41,729 nucleotides of DNA, from the IMG/VR virus record IMGVR_UViG_3300012011_000002, positions 1 to 41,729 of that record. One strand, written 5' to 3'. Positions 1-7,202 of this stretch are shown in pieces (position 1 is the first letter of the stretch; each line of letters begins with the position of its first letter). Under the pieces are notes generated by a model that did no database searches, was not told the DNA's origin, and saw nothing but the letters and a program-made list of their open reading frames with translations. Made by a program: the position numbers and the translations under genes. The stretch comes from a virus.

Positions 1-113
1 TCGCGCCCCCTACGCCGCGCTTCGAGCGCGGCACCGGCCTGGGCGAGCGCATCATCTTGCGCAAGCGCCACCTGGTGTCCTGGACGCCGGGCGTGGCCGG
101 CCCCGTGCGCTAG
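1..113 (+). CDS. C-terminal end of an unidentified protein (partial)
   Basis: A reading frame is open from the window edge and stops at TAG 111-113, giving 36 codons. The visible tail is basic and ends in GVAGPVR. No start is in the window and no domain can be recognised. It runs in the same direction as the HTH gene at 260, from which it is separated by about 146 bases with a possible promoter. The short length makes this a modest call; the codon usage (G/C at third positions) agrees with the neighbouring genes. Confidence 0.5.
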   Translation, partial: APPTPRFERGTGLGERIILRKRHLVSWTPGVAGPVR

Positions 114-166
114 CGGCCGGGGCGCCGTGCGCCAATCGTCCTGCCTGCATCGCCCGTGCTGCCCCC

Positions 167-193
167 TTTTCCGCCCCGCTGTCCTGGTATCAT
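167..193 (+). promoter_or_regulatory. Possible extended -10 promoter for the HTH gene
   Basis: TATCAT at 188-193 is preceded by TGG, forming an extended -10 element (TGnTATnnT). A weak TTTTCC lies at 167-172, only 15 bases upstream. It sits in the only non-coding stretch (114-259) before the HTH gene at 260. The TGG-TAnnnT form recurs at the dnaB and XRE promoters. Confidence 0.4.
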
Positions 194-259
194 CGGGACA
201 GCGTGGCATACACCGCGCGGCAGGCCCCGCGCGGCGTCAGGACAAGGAGCAGCGGTGGC

Positions 260-826
260 ATGGACAACGTGGAGGCAGAGACCGAATTAGTCGAACTGGC
301 GGAGGCGGGACGCCGCCTGGGCTGCAAGCCGGAGGCGCTGCGCAAGCGCATCCAGCGCGGCACCCTGCAGGCCGTCAAGATCGACGGGCTCTGGCATATC
401 ACCCTGCCGCGCCTGCTGTCGCCCCCGGACGCCCCGCCGCCAGAACCCGGCCCGCCGCTCCTGGAGGCTGTCGCCGCGACTCCGGCGCTCGCTCCCGGTA
501 TCGACGGCGTGGGCCTGGCCATCGCTGGGCAGGTCGTCTTGCAGCGCCTGAGCGAGCAGGGGAGCGAGCTCGCCCACCTGCAGGAGGACTACGCCGTGCT
601 CCAGGATGAGCACCAGTACCTGCGCAGCCAGTACGACCGCCTGATGCTGGCCCTGCGGGAGCAGACCGCCAACATGCAGGAGGCCCAGCATCTGGTCCAG
701 CGCGCCCTCTCGCTGGGCCGGGGGGAGCAGCCGGAGCCGCCGTGGCACGGGAGCATCGAGCCGGTGCCACCCTCAGCGAGCTGGTCCTTCCTGCGGCGCA
801 TCCGGGCCTGGCTGAGCGGGCGCTGA
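260..826 (+). CDS. Helix-turn-helix DNA-binding protein with coiled coil
   Basis: The 188-residue protein starts at ATG 260, with AAGGAG at 244-249 ten bases before it; an in-frame start at 203 has no such site. Residues 8-48 look like a MerR/excisionase-type winged HTH (VELAEAGRRLGCKPEALRKR followed by a G-T-L-x-A-V-K-I-D-G-x-W strand). A proline-rich linker follows, then a glutamine-rich coiled coil at about 100-150 and a basic C-terminal amphipathic helix ending RIRAWLSGR. Proteins of this build are usually small DNA-binding regulators or partition-like factors. The last 54 bases overlap the end of the convergent YkgJ-type gene. The target is unknown. Confidence 0.75.
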   Translation: MDNVEAETELVELAEAGRRLGCKPEALRKRIQRGTLQAVKIDGLWHITLPRLLSPPDAPPPEPGPPLLEAVAATPALAPGIDGVGLAIAGQVVLQRLSEQGSELAHLQEDYAVLQDEHQYLRSQYDRLMLALREQTANMQEAQHLVQRALSLGRGEQPEPPWHGSIEPVPPSASWSFLRRIRAWLSGR

Positions 827-1357
827 CCCGGCCACCGGCGCCGTTCCCGGCGGCCAGGCGAGGGGCGGGAACATGCGCCAGTAGGAGCAGGCCCGAAAGT
901 TGCCGATATTGCGTGGTCGGGGCGCCTCGCCGTACCAGGGGAAGCCCTGGCAGACCGGCGGGCGCTCGGCGTAGACGGTGCAACGGCGGGTGGCGGGATC
1001 GTAGGCGTCGCATTGGTAGTAGTTTGCCCAAGGGCCCGGCTCCTCCACCAGGTGCGGGTTGATCGCCCCGGCGACCTCCGCGCTGATCGGCCGCCAGTGG
1101 CTTGCGATGAAGGTCATGTCGGCGCGGTAGCGAGCACTGGGGCGCTCCGCCTCGATCCGGGCCTGGTCGTCCGGGCTGGGCTCGGGTAGGTCCGCAATCG
1201 ACGCCTCCCAGGCGTCCCACTCCTGCAGCCAGGCGATGGACGCCGCAATCTCCTGCGGGCTGTATTTCAGGCTGATCGCCGCGCAGCAGGCGCCGCAGCC
1301 ACCGCAGCCCGGATCGGCGGCGGGGGTGAGCAGGGGGAGGAGGGGGCCAATCGTCAT
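773..1357 (-). CDS. YkgJ-type cysteine-cluster protein
   Basis: This 194-residue protein carries CGGCGACC near residue 18 and, further on, a second set, C-D-A-Y-D-P-A-T-R-R-C followed by RPPVCQGFPW and a later Cys. That arrangement (CxxCxxCC, then C-x-Y-x-x-RP-x-x-C-x-x-FP) is the signature of the YkgJ / CxxCxxCC family, thought to bind a metal ion or Fe-S cluster. The reaction is unknown for most members. A proline/alanine-rich tail after residue 165 is not part of the family core. It is the last gene of a minus-strand series; 9 bases separate it from the small membrane protein upstream. The family assignment is good, the role in a phage is open. Confidence 0.75.
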   Translation of the reverse strand: MTIGPLLPLLTPAADPGCGGCGACCAAISLKYSPQEIAASIAWLQEWDAWEASIADLPEPSPDDQARIEAERPSARYRADMTFIASHWRPISAEVAGAINPHLVEEPGPWANYYQCDAYDPATRRCTVYAERPPVCQGFPWYGEAPRPRNIGNFRACSYWRMFPPLAWPPGTAPVAGSAPAQPGPDAPQEGPAR

Positions 1358-1366
1358 GGCGCCAGT

Positions 1367-1549
1367 CTACCTGGCGTCCCACTCCCGCAGCCAGGCCAGC
1401 AGCAGGACGGCGGCCAGGACAAACGTCCCCAGCTGGAACCAGGAGGACGTGCTACTCAGTGTCGTAAGCGCGAAGGCCAGGAAGCAGACCAGGAAGGCCA
1501 GCAGCAGGGCGTCGCGCCGCCCGCTGGGGCGCGGGGTGGGCTTGTTCAT
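1367..1549 (-). CDS. Small membrane protein with two predicted TM helices
   Basis: A 60-residue protein begins MNKPTPRPSGRRD and then has two hydrophobic stretches at about residues 14-31 and 39-54, joined by a Ser/Thr-rich turn. Both ends look cytoplasmic by the positive-inside rule (GRR before, REWDAR after). Its ATG overlaps the TGA of the gene at 1546-1980 by four bases, implying translational coupling. Size and topology would suit a holin or an inner-membrane accessory protein, but nothing ties it to lysis; the endolysin lies 7 kb away on the other strand. Confidence 0.65.
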   Translation of the reverse strand: MNKPTPRPSGRRDALLLAFLVCFLAFALTTLSSTSSWFQLGTFVLAAVLLLAWLREWDAR

Positions 1550-1980
1550 ACCGGCGAGACGCCCTGCCAGGTGCCGCCCGCCAGGTAGGCCCGGACGGCT
1601 GCGCGATCGGCCTCCAGCACGCGCCGCTTGGCGTCGGTGACGCGGGCGAGGGCCGGCTCGCTGCGCTCCAGGTAGCGCTCCAGGGCCAGCGGCGCGTCCT
1701 GCAGGTCGCCGCCCAGCAGGCGCAGGTAGATTTCGCGCGGCGCCGGCTCCCAGGCCACGCTGTGGTACTCCATGTCGGGCTTGGCGCCGGCAAAGACGGC
1801 GGCCGGGTCGGTGCTGTCGGCGTAGGAGGCCACGGCGCGTGGCAGGCTGTCCGGGGCCGTCTGGGCCATGAGCCTGGTGTAGACCTCCTCCGTCAGCGCG
1901 CGCACGCGGCTACCGTAGTAGACGACGTTGCGGTGGTCTTGCCGCGCCAGGCGGTAGCGCTCGGTGGGTAGGCTAGCCAT
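1546..1980 (-). CDS. Hypothetical protein, 144 aa
   Basis: The start ATG at 1980 is preceded by an AGAGGAG-type ribosome site. The protein is soluble and mixed charged, with predicted helices (RALTEEVYTRLMAQ, LALERYLERSEPALAR, TDAKRRVLEADRAAVRAYL). No family is recognised. It is coupled by an ATGA overlap to the two-TM membrane protein that follows, so the two products may act together. Confidence 0.65.
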   Translation of the reverse strand: MASLPTERYRLARQDHRNVVYYGSRVRALTEEVYTRLMAQTAPDSLPRAVASYADSTDPAAVFAGAKPDMEYHSVAWEPAPREIYLRLLGGDLQDAPLALERYLERSEPALARVTDAKRRVLEADRAAVRAYLAGGTWQGVSPV

Positions 1981-2009
1981 GGTCGTGCTCCTCTTGCTCT
2001 TGCCGGGCT

Positions 2010-2270
2010 CTATTGCCGGGCCGCAACGGCGCCGGACCGCTGCGTCTCTGGTAAGGAGGGCATGGGTACGTTATTCAGCCATAACGTACCCCTGGCCCCG
2101 CGCCACCAGCGGCGCAGTGTCTCCCGCCAGGAACAGCGGCCCCGCCCGCCGCAAGCCGGGCAGCGCGGCCGGCCGGCGCCGGCACCGTAGCCCCAGCCGC
2201 CACAGGTGCGGCAGCGCCGGGCGGGACGCAGCCAGGGGTAGGCGGGGCGACAACCGACAAAAGCGTTCAA
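2010..2270 (-). CDS. Small zinc-finger protein (DnaJ-type CxxCxGxG repeats)
   Basis: The frame holds CRTCGGWGYG and, ten residues later, CPACGGRGRC, two CxxCxGxG units like those in the DnaJ zinc-binding domain. This identifies the coding frame among three open ones. The favoured start is TTG at 2270, which overlaps the TGA of the preceding gene (TTGA) and gives 86 residues; there is no good ribosome site, consistent with coupled re-initiation. The C-terminal half is basic with a tryptophan-rich helix (ETLRRWWRGARG). Probably a metal-binding accessory protein of unknown role. Start choice is uncertain. Confidence 0.55.
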   Translation of the reverse strand: MNAFVGCRPAYPWLRPARRCRTCGGWGYGAGAGRPRCPACGGRGRCSWRETLRRWWRGARGTLWLNNVPMPSLPETQRSGAVAARQ

Positions 2271-2662
2271 TGCACGACCGGTGGCGACTTCGCCGTCTGA
2301 TCCAGCCCGATCTGCATGCCGTGCGGCTGCAGCTGCCGGTTGACGTGGGCCAGGCACGCCTGGCTGCCCTGCTCGTAGCCGGTCATGAGGCCGTGCTGGT
2401 AGCCCTCCACGACGCCCTGCTGGTGGGCGTGGGCGATGCGCCGGTTACTCTCCTGCAGCAGCCCCTGCGCGTAGCGGTCGGGATGCATGCGGGCGGCGTG
2501 GTAGCGCCAGGCCAGCCGCCGCCTGGCCCGCAGCAGCAGGTGGAGGGGGGCCAGGGCAAAGATCGCGTCCGGCTCCTGCAGCCAGTAGCGCACGTAGGCC
2601 AGGGCGTAAGGGGGAGGAGGGACCTCCCTCCCTGCCTGGACGATGACTTGCCAGCCGCGCAT
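2267..2662 (-). CDS. Hypothetical protein, 131 aa
   Basis: Translation from ATG 2662, behind a GGAG-type ribosome site, gives a soluble helical protein. The longer open frame (to 3031) runs antisense through the coiled-coil gene and is not used. The central part is rich in Arg/Ala/Leu and the second half in Gln/His (RRIAHAHQQGVVEGYQHG, MTGYEQGSQACLAHVNRQLQ). It has no recognised domain. It heads the minus-strand series 2662-773 and faces the coiled-coil gene across a divergent promoter region that contains a palindrome shared with other promoters. Confidence 0.65.
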   Translation of the reverse strand: MRGWQVIVQAGREVPPPPYALAYVRYWLQEPDAIFALAPLHLLLRARRRLAWRYHAARMHPDRYAQGLLQESNRRIAHAHQQGVVEGYQHGLMTGYEQGSQACLAHVNRQLQPHGMQIGLDQTAKSPPVVH

Positions 2663-2708
2663 CGAGGTGCTCCGTTCGTCCCGGCCGGGCTCGCGCCCGA
2701 TCTGCCCA

Positions 2709-2759
2709 AGTATAGCGTATGGGAGTACGCAAGCAGCAGGACTCGTCCCGTTGTATACT
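2709..2759. promoter_or_regulatory. Divergent promoter region with palindromic operator candidate
   Basis: The intergenic span holds TATACT -10 boxes on both strands: minus strand at 2714-2709, plus strand at 2754-2759. Between them is GCGTA-TGGGAG-TACGC (2715-2730), a perfect inverted repeat abutting the minus-strand -10. The same GCGTA-N6-TACGC layout occurs at the 8.5-kb and 15.9-kb promoters. Clear -35 boxes are not visible. It would serve the genes at 2662 (minus) and 2813 (plus). Confidence 0.5.
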
Positions 2760-2812
2760 GGCAGTAGCCGCGCACTCGGTTGGAGCCGGGACAGGCGGCC
2801 GAAGGAGTCACT

Positions 2813-3589
2813 ATGACAAGTCCCAGTCCCGAGGTCTCCCAGGCATTGCTGGGGGTTCAGTCCGTCCTGGAGGATCGCCTGAAGCAGTTGACGGCTGCCC
2901 AGGCGGCGCTGCAGGAGCAGGCCGACCAGGACACGGCGCAGGTCGCGGCACTGCAGGAGCGGCTCAGTCAAACCCAGGCGGCCCTGGACACCAACAAGAC
3001 CACCATCCAGGCCGATAACGACACCCAGCACCAGCTCACCTCCCTCTTGCAGGGCTACGCGACAGCGCCGGTGGTGGTCGCGTCAAGCCTGCCCGTGGTG
3101 GAGGCGGCCGGCCCGCCGGTGACGGCATCGAGCCCGTCGTTGGAGGCGTCGATGGCGCCGTCTGCGGCGTCGAGTGTGCTGCCCGAGGCGTTCGGCGCGC
3201 AGGCGGAGGCGCCCATCCGGCCGGTGCCGGCTACCAGCCCGTCGTTTGAGACGACCTGGCAGCCGACTGAGGCGGCGAGCGCACCGGTCGAGACCACCTG
3301 GCAGCCGCCCGAGGCGCTGAGTGCGCCGAAGTCCGGCACGCCGCTAGAGTCGCCGACCCTCCCCCAGGACGTGACGACGCCGCCGTCAGAGGCCGCGGGT
3401 CTCCCCATGGAGGCGACGAGTCCCCTGATGGCGACGCCAAGTCCGTCCTCGGACGCACCGTGGCAGTCGCCGTCGCTGGCGCCAATTCTGTCGCCGGAGC
3501 CGGCGGCCGAGCCCGCCCTGTCCCCGCAAGCGTCGGTCCCGCCGCCCGAGGCGACGTGGCAGCCGCCGATCGGCCGGGCCGCGAGCTAA
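2813..3589 (+). CDS. Coiled-coil protein with low-complexity TWQP-repeat tail
   Basis: ATG 2813 follows GAAGGAG, giving 258 residues. Residues 1-85 form a likely coiled coil (EDRLKQLTAAQAALQEQADQ with heptad leucines). The remaining two thirds are a Pro/Ser/Ala/Thr-rich disordered tail in which ETTWQP, ETTWQPP and EATWQPP recur with related PWQSP segments. The layout resembles a virion fibre or linker, or a sticky assembly factor, but no family is recognised. It is alone on the plus strand. Its TAA (3587-3589) interlocks with the TAG of the convergent clamp gene, so the two share a three-base stop overlap and no terminator lies between them. Confidence 0.7.
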   Translation: MTSPSPEVSQALLGVQSVLEDRLKQLTAAQAALQEQADQDTAQVAALQERLSQTQAALDTNKTTIQADNDTQHQLTSLLQGYATAPVVVASSLPVVEAAGPPVTASSPSLEASMAPSAASSVLPEAFGAQAEAPIRPVPATSPSFETTWQPTEAASAPVETTWQPPEALSAPKSGTPLESPTLPQDVTTPPSEAAGLPMEATSPLMATPSPSSDAPWQSPSLAPILSPEPAAEPALSPQASVPPPEATWQPPIGRAAS

Positions 3590-4722
3590 GCGCCGAGCGG
3601 TTGGATGTAGTGGTGCGCCCGGCTCTCGCCCTCCGGCGCCAGGTGGACGACGCTGCGCGCCGTGCTCTTGGCGGTCAGGCGCACCTGGTCCTGGGGGATC
3701 GCCCCCAGGGCATCCAGCAGGTAGGCATTGTCCAGGTGGATCGTCAGGTCGCCGCCCTGCGGGTCCAGGGCGGCGACTTCGGCGGTCTGCTCGCCCATCC
3801 CCGCCCCGGCTGAGGCCACGACCAGCACTGGGCCCTTGCCGCCCGCCGGCCGGAAGGTGAGGGCGACCTTGCGTATCTCGTCGCTGGAGACCAGCGCGGC
3901 CAGGCGAGCCGCCCGGCGCAGGTCCTCGGTTGCTACCGTCGCCGCCGTATCGTTGCCGGCAGCGGTCTGCGGGACGATCTCGTAGGCCAGGTAGCGCCCG
4001 GCCAGCAGCGTCGAGTTGACTACCGTCTCCCCCCAGCCGAAACGCACCTGGCGATCGGAGTAGCTGAGCGCCACCGGGCCGGTCACGCCGTTCAGCAAGC
4101 GCATGACCTCACGCATGGCCGGGACCGGCACCACCAGCTCGATCTGGCGCCCCTCCTCGAGCGGCAACGGGACCTCGGCCACGGAGAGATGAAACTTGTC
4201 GCTCGCCGCCAGCGTGAGCAGGTCCGGCGCCAGGCGCAGGCAGATCGAGACCAGGAGGGGGTACTCGTTGCTGCGCGCCGCTGCTCGTTGCACACTGTCG
4301 ATAGCCTGCCGCAACGAGTCGGCGTCCAGGTCGGCCCGCGCGGTCAGCGTCTGGCTGGTCCCGGAAGGGAACTCCGACGGGTCGAGGCCGTTCAGGCGCA
4401 TGGTCTGCCCGGGCGCGGAGAGGGTCAAAGATTGGCGGCGCGGGTCTACGCGCAGGCGCACCTGCTCCCCGCGCACGCCCCCGACGCCGTCCGTCAGGAG
4501 GCGCGCCGGGATCGCCAGCGATCCCTCGCTGGCCAGGACGGCCGTCAGCGCCTGGGTCACCGTCAGGTCGCCGTCGGTGGCGGTCACCAGCAGCCGGCCG
4601 CCTTTGGCGCGCAGCAAGAACATGGGGCTGCCCTGGGCCCCCTTGGCGGTGGGCACGATGCGCACGGCCGCCTGCAGCAGCTTCGCCAGCGGCTCCCGCT
4701 CGACCGTCAGATCAAAGGTCAC
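3586..4722 (-). CDS. dnaN: DNA polymerase III beta-type sliding clamp
   Basis: At 378 residues it has the usual size of bacterial DnaN (about 365-380). Family hallmarks are present: an N-terminal FDLTVEREPLAKLLQAA helix, TDGDLTV in domain 1, a three-fold repeat of beta-rich domains, the ASDKFHLSVAEVPLP strand of domain 2, HLDNAYLLDALGAI of domain 3, and a C-terminal HHYIQPLGA that corresponds to the hydrophobic-pocket strand. The clamp encircles DNA and tethers polymerases and other proteins by short QLxLF-type peptides. It is the third gene of a minus-strand operon with the KGG and ubiquitin-like genes, overlapping the latter by ATGA (4719-4722). A phage-borne clamp suggests replication that is partly independent of, or competes with, the host clamp. 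Confidence 0.85.
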   Translation of the reverse strand: MTFDLTVEREPLAKLLQAAVRIVPTAKGAQGSPMFLLRAKGGRLLVTATDGDLTVTQALTAVLASEGSLAIPARLLTDGVGGVRGEQVRLRVDPRRQSLTLSAPGQTMRLNGLDPSEFPSGTSQTLTARADLDADSLRQAIDSVQRAAARSNEYPLLVSICLRLAPDLLTLAASDKFHLSVAEVPLPLEEGRQIELVVPVPAMREVMRLLNGVTGPVALSYSDRQVRFGWGETVVNSTLLAGRYLAYEIVPQTAAGNDTAATVATEDLRRAARLAALVSSDEIRKVALTFRPAGGKGPVLVVASAGAGMGEQTAEVAALDPQGGDLTIHLDNAYLLDALGAIPQDQVRLTAKSTARSVVHLAPEGESRAHHYIQPLGA

Positions 4723-5030
4723 CAGAGTGGCCGTTGCTCGGCCGAGTGCAGGGGCCGGGGGCGTCGGCGGGTGCGGAAGGCTGTCCCGTTGGGGGCGGGC
4801 AGGGTGGCGCCGCCGTCGATGGTGTCCAGGTTGGTCACCTGCTGTCCGGCCACGAGCAAGAGGGTCGCCACGTCGCGCGTGAGGCCGGCCGCTGCCAGGA
4901 CGCCGTCGCTGGTCAGCGGCTGGTCGGATCGCCAGTCGTAGCTGACCCCATTGACGCTAAAGCGGCGCAGGGGCCGCGGCACCAGGGTGTTGCCGGGCGC
5001 GTCGGCCGCAAACAAGGAGAGCTGGGGCAT
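4719..5030 (-). CDS. Ubiquitin-like (multi-ubiquitin type) protein with N-terminal clamp-binding motif
   Basis: The 103-residue protein begins MPQLSLFAAD. QLSLF at residues 3-7 is the canonical beta-clamp-binding pentapeptide. Residues 22-88 (RRFSVNGVSYDW ... LTSDGVLAAAGL ... LLLVAGQQV ... TID ... FRTRRR) follow the layout of prokaryotic multi-ubiquitin / beta-grasp domains: VNG-x-x-Y-x-W strand, T-x-x-x-I-L-x-x-A-G-L helix, a hydrophobic strand, and a final F-R-T strand. A basic tail ends RPLW, not the Gly-Gly of conjugated ubiquitins. It lies between a KGG-repeat protein (ATGA overlap at 5030) and the clamp gene (ATGA overlap at 4722). The simplest reading is a clamp partner; conjugation is not supported. 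Fold assignment is by eye. Confidence 0.7.
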   Translation of the reverse strand: MPQLSLFAADAPGNTLVPRPLRRFSVNGVSYDWRSDQPLTSDGVLAAAGLTRDVATLLLVAGQQVTNLDTIDGGATLPAPNGTAFRTRRRPRPLHSAEQRPLW

Positions 5031-5338
5031 CAGACCACCTCCTCGACGGCGGGCAGACGGGCCGCGTTGCGGGCGCGCGCGCCGCGCCGGGCCAGGGTGG
5101 AGTAGTAGGCGCCGTCGTGGCTGGAGCGCGTCTGCTTGCCGCCCTTGCGCCCGATCTCGCGCATGTGCTCGCTGCCGTGGGCGGCCTGCAGCGCCTTGCC
5201 GCCCTTGCGGCCTAGCTCGCGGAAATAGTCGCTGCCGTAGCGGTCGCGCAGCGCCTCTCCGCCGCGCGGCTGGCCATCCGTCTCGCCGAGCGGCGGCACG
5301 GCCGCCTCGAGCAAGAGTTGGGCTGGGGTACTGGTCAC
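5030..5338 (-). CDS. KGG-repeat protein (stress-induced/acidophilic-repeat-like)
   Basis: The 102-residue protein contains three tandem units: YGSDYFRELGRKGGKAL, HGSEHMREIGRKGGKQT, and a degenerate HDGAYYSTLARRGARAR. The [YH]GxxxxxxIGRKGGK pattern is that of the KGG / stress-induced bacterial acidophilic repeat, found in small, charged, probably disordered proteins such as Con-10-like and general stress proteins. Its biochemical role is unclear. An AAGGAG site precedes ATG 5338, and a consensus sigma-70-type promoter lies directly upstream (5393-5422). It is first in the operon with the ubiquitin-like and clamp genes. Confidence 0.75.
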   Translation of the reverse strand: MTSTPAQLLLEAAVPPLGETDGQPRGGEALRDRYGSDYFRELGRKGGKALQAAHGSEHMREIGRKGGKQTRSSHDGAYYSTLARRGARARNAARLPAVEEVV

Positions 5339-5392
5339 GGGAACTCCTTACGCTCTGGTATTGATGTGGCGGGCGCTGCCTGCCGTCCTGTC

Positions 5393-5422
5393 AGCATACC
5401 GCCCGCGTCGTGCGGTTGTCAA
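5393..5422 (-). promoter_or_regulatory. Sigma-70-type promoter of the KGG / ubiquitin-like / clamp operon
   Basis: On the minus strand TTGACA (5422-5417) is followed after 18 bases by TATGCT (5398-5393). Just upstream is a sequence that reads TTGTGATGG on the plus strand (5427-5435), related to a motif at three other promoters. The promoter overlaps the 3' end of thyX and gives the clamp operon its own transcription start. Confidence 0.75.
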
Positions 5423-6303
5423 GTCGTTGTGATGGCGATGTGATGCTTGTCCGGGGGCTCGGCCGGGGGCAGCGTGACACCCAGGACGCTCTGGAAGCGC
5501 TCGCGGGTCTCCTGCCCCTCACCGCCAGCCGGCAGGGCGGCGTGCGGCCGGTTGGCCAGCAGGCTCCGCAGCAGCGCGATCTCGTCGCGGGAGAAGGTGA
5601 CGGCGTCGCGCTCGAAGTCCACCCAGGCTTCGTAGCAGAGGGGGAAGCATTGGGCCACGATCTGCTGCAGGGCCTCAGCGTAGGCGCGGATTTCCTGCTG
5701 GGCGTGGGCGTCCAGGCGCAGCCCCAGGAAGTGCAGCAGGTTGCGCAGGTTGATCGACCAGTAGAACTCGGTATAGAGGGCGAGCGGCAGGTTGATGCGG
5801 GCGAGCTCGCGGGCCACGCCGAGGCCCAGGTAGGTGCGGTAGGCGTCGTCCAGGTGTTGCTGGTCGGTCGCCATGTCCTGGACCACGTCAAACTCCGGGC
5901 TGGGCGGGAGTGTCGTGCCGCTCGACCCCTGGCGGTTACTGGTGCTCTGCAGGCGCACCCCGTCATGGGGCGGCAGGTAGCACTCGTCCGTCATCTCGCT
6001 GTAGCGCCCGGAAATCTCGTTGATGGAGACCGTGCGGTGGCGCATGAGCTGCCGGGCGACGAAGATAGGGCACTTGATATGGTAGACCTGCTGGCACATC
6101 TCGAAGGGCGTCATGTGCTGGTGGCGCATGAGGTAGCGCAGCAGGGCGCGGGATGAACGGCGCGGGGTGCTGGTGGGGCCGTAGCTGACGCGGGCGCTGC
6201 GGATCACCGCCGCGTCGCTGCCCAGCATGTCCTCCAGGCGCACGAAGCCATGGTCCAGGACAGGACGTATCTCGAAGCGGTCGTCGGGAGCGGTGGTCGC
6301 CAA
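5419..6303 (-). CDS. thyX: FAD-dependent thymidylate synthase ThyX
   Basis: ThyX makes dTMP from dUMP using methylene-tetrahydrofolate, FAD and NADPH. The diagnostic motif RHRxxSxNExSxRY is present as RHRTVSINEISGRY at residues 88-101. Other family features include the N-terminal SARVSYG, RYLMRHQHMTPFE (substrate/flavin region) and a C-terminal ARINLPLALYTEFYWSINLRNLLHFL block. The best start is TTG 6303, with AAGGAG (CTCCTT at 6310-6315) six bases away, giving 294 residues; the longer frame to 6378 lacks a ribosome site. It is well conserved and looks functional. It sits among replication and DNA-modification genes, consistent with thymidylate supply during infection. Confidence 0.93.
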   Translation of the reverse strand: MATTAPDDRFEIRPVLDHGFVRLEDMLGSDAAVIRSARVSYGPTSTPRRSSRALLRYLMRHQHMTPFEMCQQVYHIKCPIFVARQLMRHRTVSINEISGRYSEMTDECYLPPHDGVRLQSTSNRQGSSGTTLPPSPEFDVVQDMATDQQHLDDAYRTYLGLGVARELARINLPLALYTEFYWSINLRNLLHFLGLRLDAHAQQEIRAYAEALQQIVAQCFPLCYEAWVDFERDAVTFSRDEIALLRSLLANRPHAALPAGGEGQETRERFQSVLGVTLPPAEPPDKHHIAITTT

Positions 6304-6407
6304 TCTGCTCTCCTTCTCCTGCGGCGCGACACACGCGCGCCGTCGTCCCATGATACATCGGGCGGCCGTCGCTGCCATGACTGCGCCCGGCGCGACGCAG
6401 GGCCGTT

Positions 6408-7148
6408 CTAGGCGACGGCCGGCGCCTCGCAGTGGCGGGAGTTCCGTACCACGATCCAGTAGCAGTGCGACTTGCGCAGGTGCTTGATCTGCCTCCAGAG
6501 GCTGGACTGCAGGTGCCCGCCCTGGGGGTCCCCTTTCACCACCATGTCACAGGCGGTCATGCCGCCCGCGCGCACGGCGTTGATGAAATCAACGTGCTGC
6601 CACTGGTAGCGGTGGTTGTGGGTCAGGTCAGCGATTTTGGCGAGGACGATGCCGTCCGGCACCAGCACGCGGGCCGCCTCGGCCAGAAAGGGGGCAAAGA
6701 GGCCGCTCACGTTGGCCCCGTCGCGCCCCACACCGCGCGCCGCCGTGAGGCCGTAGGCGTCGTTCCAGGACGCCTTGGTCGTGGAGTGCCCGTCGGCCGG
6801 CAGGTGCGGCGGATCAAAGACCAGGACATCGAAGGCGGCGTCCCGGAAGGGCAGGGCGCGGAAGTCGCCGACCAGGTGCGGGCCGACGGTGCGGTCGCAG
6901 TCCAGGCGCGTCACCGCGTAGGGCAGCCCCCGCCACATGACGCCCTGGTTACAGGTCACGTCCAGGATGCGGGGGCTGCGGGTGGCGGCGTGCATGGTGA
7001 GCAGGACGGGAAGCACGTCACTGTCGCGGGCTAGCATGAGTGAGCGGGGTCGCCGGGGCGCCGGCAGCACAGCCGGCTCCAGGAAGGCCGGCGGCCCGTC
7101 GCCAAAGTCCAGCTCGTCGTCCGGCTGGAACACCAGCTGGCGTGCCAT
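6408..7148 (-). CDS. SAM-dependent DNA methyltransferase (DPPH type)
   Basis: The 246-residue protein has the class I fold order of motif I (ILDVTCNQG, residues 61-69) followed by motif IV (VLVFDPPHLPADG, DPPH at 112-115). Motif IV therefore reads DPPH rather than DPPY/F/W. Later segments include a strand with PDGIVLAKIAD and a C-terminal SHCYWIVVRN typical of these enzymes. It probably methylates adenine N6 or cytosine N4 in DNA; the target sequence cannot be read from the protein. It has its own promoter (7203-7232) and lies upstream of thyX. No restriction partner is visible, so it is a solitary methyltransferase. Confidence 0.78.
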   Translation of the reverse strand: MARQLVFQPDDELDFGDGPPAFLEPAVLPAPRRPRSLMLARDSDVLPVLLTMHAATRSPRILDVTCNQGVMWRGLPYAVTRLDCDRTVGPHLVGDFRALPFRDAAFDVLVFDPPHLPADGHSTTKASWNDAYGLTAARGVGRDGANVSGLFAPFLAEAARVLVPDGIVLAKIADLTHNHRYQWQHVDFINAVRAGGMTACDMVVKGDPQGGHLQSSLWRQIKHLRKSHCYWIVVRNSRHCEAPAVA

Positions 7149-7202
7149 GGTCGTCCTTACTGCGACGCGCGGGCCGGATCGGCACGGCCCGCGTGTCCTG
7201 CC

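Noticed and set aside
4719-5030. Conjugatable ubiquitin homologue
   Set aside because: The C-terminus ends RPLW with no Gly-Gly and no E1/E2/JAB genes are nearby, so only a ubiquitin-like fold is proposed.
6304-6407. Separate promoter for thyX (TATCAT on the minus strand near 6350)
   Set aside because: There is no matching -35 at 16-18 bases and no extended -10 base pattern; thyX may be read from the methyltransferase promoter.
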